A DNA stretch of 64,000 nt from Flavisolibacter ginsenosidimutans (GTDB lineage: Bacteria; Bacteroidota; Bacteroidia; Chitinophagales; Chitinophagaceae): positions 1,364,001-1,428,000 of the forward strand of contig NZ_CP042433.1 in the NCBI RefSeq assembly GCF_007970805.1, in the 5' to 3' direction. The position numbers and the translations under genes were made by a program. The notes under the pieces were generated by a model. The model was not told the origin of the DNA, did not search any database, and saw only the letters and a list, made by a program, of their open reading frames with translations. The stretch's first letter is position 1. Each line of letters begins with the position of its first letter. Of the stretch, positions 61,913-64,000 are shown in pieces.

Positions 61913-62923
61913 TTAGATGGTGACCATTCGAACCAGTTTTTGCAAAACGGCCCGGCCGGTTTTTGTTTTTATCCACCATTGAAAAAGCGCAATGCCCACA
62001 ATGGCACAGCCCACGCCAGCCAAAACATCCAGCACATAATGATGGCTTGAATAAACAGCGGCAAACCAAATTCCAATCATAACAAGAGCAAATAAAATAT
62101 TCCAGGTCCCAAACTTTCCTTTCAGGCCATAAAACAGTACGATCAGTATATACGAAGCATGCAGCGAAGGCATGGCCGCAAACACGTTGGAGCTTTTCGC
62201 ATAAATGCTTTTAAAAACGCCGGCGCCAACAAGAGCATCAAAACGTCCAAGGCCTGCCGTATTGCCCGGCGTAGAGGAAATAAAATCAAAACCGTGTTGT
62301 GCAACGTACCAGGGCGGTGCCGCGGGATAAAGATAATAGCCTATAAAACCGATGATGTTTACCAAAAAAAACGTCAGCGCAAATTGGAAAAACAAAGACC
62401 TGTTTTTGAAAAACAGAACGCCGGCAAAAGCCAAAGGCAGAGGAATCCAACACAAATAAAAAATACCGGAAAGCAAATCAAAAAAGGACGATGTGTTTTG
62501 TGCGAAAAATTCATTTGGCGTAATCATCTTGCCTTGCGAAGAAAAGCTGAAAAGGCTTTTTTCCGCTTGGTACAAGTCCTGAATATGAACGGTATTGAAC
62601 TTGTAATTGGGAAAGGCTTTCATGTAGTCGAACACAATCCAATACACGATAAAAACAGAGAAACCAAGAATAAACCGTCGTGTGGGGCGGCCGGCAAAAT
62701 AGCAAGCATTAAAAAGAGCAACAAGAATGACCTGTTCTGTCTTGAAGCCAATTAAAATAGCCGAAACAATAAGATAAGAGGCGGTTAATACAAAAGCCGT
62801 TTTAACGGAATGCGCATCAAAGAGAGAATCACCGTGTTGACGGGCTTTCGCTTTCTTAAGCACTTCGGTTTCCTTTTCCGTATCGCAAGAAGTCATGAAA
62901 AGCAGCGGTTGTTTACCGGGCAA
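61913..62923 (-). CDS. PAP2-superfamily membrane enzyme (AUR1-like)
   Basis: The protein has 336 residues and about six membrane segments. The PAP2 C2 and C3 motifs are visible as AMPSLHASYILIV (PSxH) and YSSHHYVLDVLAG (His-xxx-Asp). The N-terminal C1 motif of ordinary PAP2 phosphatases is not clear. The overall layout, with SPGNTAGL, YPAAPPWYVAQHGF and KAFPNYKFNTVHIQDLYQAE, recalls inositol-phosphoceramide synthase/AUR1-like transferases. It lies 54 bp from a CDP-alcohol phosphatidyltransferase, which would fit inositol or sphingolipid synthesis. That assignment is inferred. Confidence 0.75.
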   Translation of the reverse strand: MPGKQPLLFMTSCDTEKETEVLKKAKARQHGDSLFDAHSVKTAFVLTASYLIVSAILIGFKTEQVILVALFNACYFAGRPTRRFILGFSVFIVYWIVFDYMKAFPNYKFNTVHIQDLYQAEKSLFSFSSQGKMITPNEFFAQNTSSFFDLLSGIFYLCWIPLPLAFAGVLFFKNRSLFFQFALTFFLVNIIGFIGYYLYPAAPPWYVAQHGFDFISSTPGNTAGLGRFDALVGAGVFKSIYAKSSNVFAAMPSLHASYILIVLFYGLKGKFGTWNILFALVMIGIWFAAVYSSHHYVLDVLAGVGCAIVGIALFQWWIKTKTGRAVLQKLVRMVTI

Positions 62924-62976
62924 ATGTAAGCGGAAGATGAGTTCGGGAAGGACGCCAATGATGAACGAAGCAAAGC

Positions 62977-63723
62977 TTATAGTTTCACAAGACGTTGTTG
63001 ACTTGATGCTTTCTGCCGGTCCTTTGCTTCGAGTGCACGTTTGGCATCCATCAGGCGTTGATAAGCCGTAAGGTTTGTAAGCACGGCCAATACGGCAAGC
63101 GGCAGCGTAAACACCGACATTGTTTCAAACACATGAAACGGGATGCCTTTTACAAACAACTTGTAATTGCCGCCAATGTATCCCGAAACAATGCCACAAG
63201 CAAGCGCCGAAGTGCCCACCAATACAACTCGTTCGGGGCGTTGCATTAGACCGCCCTTACATTCAATCCCTAAACCTTCGGCCCTTGCGCGGGTGTAGCT
63301 TACCATCATTGAGCCAATCAACCCGATAAACGCAATGAGAGAAGACATGAAATAGTGATGCGCAATTAAATAGTAGCAAATGCCGAGAAAGGTAAATAGC
63401 TCGCTATACCGGTCTAAAACAGAATCGAGCAAAGCACCGAAGGACGAACTCATTTTTCCCAGCCTTGCTACTTGTCCGTCAAGCATGTCAAACAACCCTG
63501 CAAAAAGTACAAGACCACCGGCCCAGCCAACGTACCGAAAGTCGCCGCGGTTGCCTTCTTCGGCACCCATTATAAAGATAACTGCCACGCCAACGTTGAG
63601 CAGGAAACCGATAACCGTCACCACGTTTGGTGTAAAGCCAATCTTCACCAGCAGCTTTACAAACGGGTCAATGATTTTATAAATACCGAATTGAAGTCGT
63701 ACACGAAGAGGTCTGGTTTCCAT
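62977..63723 (-). CDS. CDP-alcohol phosphatidyltransferase
   Basis: The ATG at 63723 gives 248 residues; a TTG two codons earlier (63729) is possible. The CDP-alcohol motif DG-xx-AR-x8-G-xxx-D-xxx-D is seen in FDMLDGQVARLGKMSSSFGALLDSVLDRY. Membrane helices on either side complete the family fold. It joins a CDP-diacylglycerol to an alcohol such as inositol phosphate or glycerol phosphate; the acceptor cannot be read from sequence. Neighbouring PAP2/AUR1-like and GtrA-like genes suggest an envelope lipid role. Confidence 0.88.
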   Translation of the reverse strand: METRPLRVRLQFGIYKIIDPFVKLLVKIGFTPNVVTVIGFLLNVGVAVIFIMGAEEGNRGDFRYVGWAGGLVLFAGLFDMLDGQVARLGKMSSSFGALLDSVLDRYSELFTFLGICYYLIAHHYFMSSLIAFIGLIGSMMVSYTRARAEGLGIECKGGLMQRPERVVLVGTSALACGIVSGYIGGNYKLFVKGIPFHVFETMSVFTLPLAVLAVLTNLTAYQRLMDAKRALEAKDRQKASSQQRLVKL

Positions 63724-63764
63724 ATTCAAAGTTTTGCGCCAGGCGGTTTTTTGCGTTGGGCTGT

Positions 63765-64000
63765 TTACCTGAAAACAAACCTTTTTTGCAAAGGGTAATT
63801 GTAAGCAATCGCTAAAAACAAAGTAACGGTAATTTTAGAAACAATGTAATTAAGACCCCCGATGTGTGTAAGCAGGTAAATCCCCGAAGTAGCCAGCAGC
63901 AAATAGCCCAGCCACACCAAAAAGTAGCGGCCAAGCTGAATGTGAGGGGCCGTATAGCCGCCTCGAAAAACCCATTGCCTTCCTATTGAAAAATTGGTAA
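63765..64000 (-). CDS. GtrA-like membrane protein, 5' end outside window
   Basis: The frame runs from the stop at 63765-63767 to the window edge with no stop, giving about 78 residues. Its C-terminal end reads NFSIGRQWVFRGG, then GRYFLVWLGYLLLATSGIYLL, and ends NYPLQKRFVFR, the usual GtrA pattern of (N)F-x-R-xxx-F, two or more membrane helices, and a QKxFVF end. GtrA-like proteins help move lipid-linked sugars across the inner membrane. It lies 41 bp upstream of the CDP-alcohol phosphatidyltransferase on the same strand. The start is not in the window. Confidence 0.75.
   Translation of the reverse strand, partial: TNFSIGRQWVFRGGYTAPHIQLGRYFLVWLGYLLLATSGIYLLTHIGGLNYIVSKITVTLFLAIAYNYPLQKRFVFR

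Noticed and set aside
1..64000. CRISPR arrays, prophage or transposase genes
   Set aside because: No direct-repeat arrays, integrases or transposases were seen.

Overview
The window looks like a chromosomal segment of a Bacteroidota bacterium, most likely of the Chitinophagaceae or a close relative. The signs are paired SusC/SusD outer-membrane genes, many lipoproteins with Cys-Lys-Lys after the lipobox, start codons without clear Shine-Dalgarno sequences, -7 boxes of the TAnnTTTG type, a clade II (Sec-exported) nitrous oxide reductase and a bifunctional RhaD/E-type rhamnulose-1-phosphate aldolase/dehydrogenase. This is inferred from gene content; no 16S gene is present.

Layout. (1) 1-1766: 3'-truncated PQQ-type sugar dehydrogenase fused to cytochrome c. 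(2) 2011-20769, all minus strand: a polysaccharide-utilisation locus with a secreted GH2 enzyme, two SusC/SusD pairs and three fasciclin (FAS1) lipoproteins, two of which carry a C-terminal beta-rich module. (3) 21145-28031, minus: L-rhamnose catabolism (rhaT, rhaD/E fusion, rhaM, rhaI, rhaB), with a divergent GntR-type regulator at 28312-29343. (4) 29380-36692: histidine ammonia-lyase, a hypothetical protein, tRNA-Arg(UCU) with a terminator, a lone SUKH protein, and an unusual pair made of a GalU-like nucleotidyltransferase and a GHMP-kinase/UGP2-like fusion. (5) 36839-46001, minus: a TonB-dependent receptor-like protein, hemN, a DUF1275 protein, a histidine kinase with a response-regulator/Crp-Fnr fusion, an Ric di-iron repair protein and an Rrf2 regulator. 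(6) 46182-61820: a respiratory and denitrification island with two haem-copper-oxidase-like membrane paralogues, two near-duplicate cytochrome c lipoproteins, nosZ, FAS1, a membrane-fused nosL, nosDFY, a ba3-type cytochrome oxidase (including a 51-residue subunit IIa-like protein), SCO and another cytochrome c. (7) 61913-64000, minus: lipid or envelope genes (PAP2/AUR1-like, CDP-alcohol phosphatidyltransferase, GtrA-like, the last cut by the window edge).

How it works together. The rhamnose operon and the locus next to it suggest uptake and breakdown of a rhamnose- and galactose-containing glycan, although no rhamnosidase is present. The respiratory island appears to be one regulon. An inverted repeat CTGA-N6-TCAG (or the TGA-N6-TCA core) lies upstream of six transcription units. 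At four of them a -7-like box lies exactly 55 bp from the repeat centre, and at the Rrf2 gene it lies 33 bp away, two helical turns closer. This is the layout of a Crp/Fnr-family activator, and the response-regulator/Crp fusion at 42135-43193 is the nearest candidate. It is the main new observation here.

Limits: all homology calls are from motif recognition by eye. Several starts were moved downstream of the longest open frame, and each case is stated.
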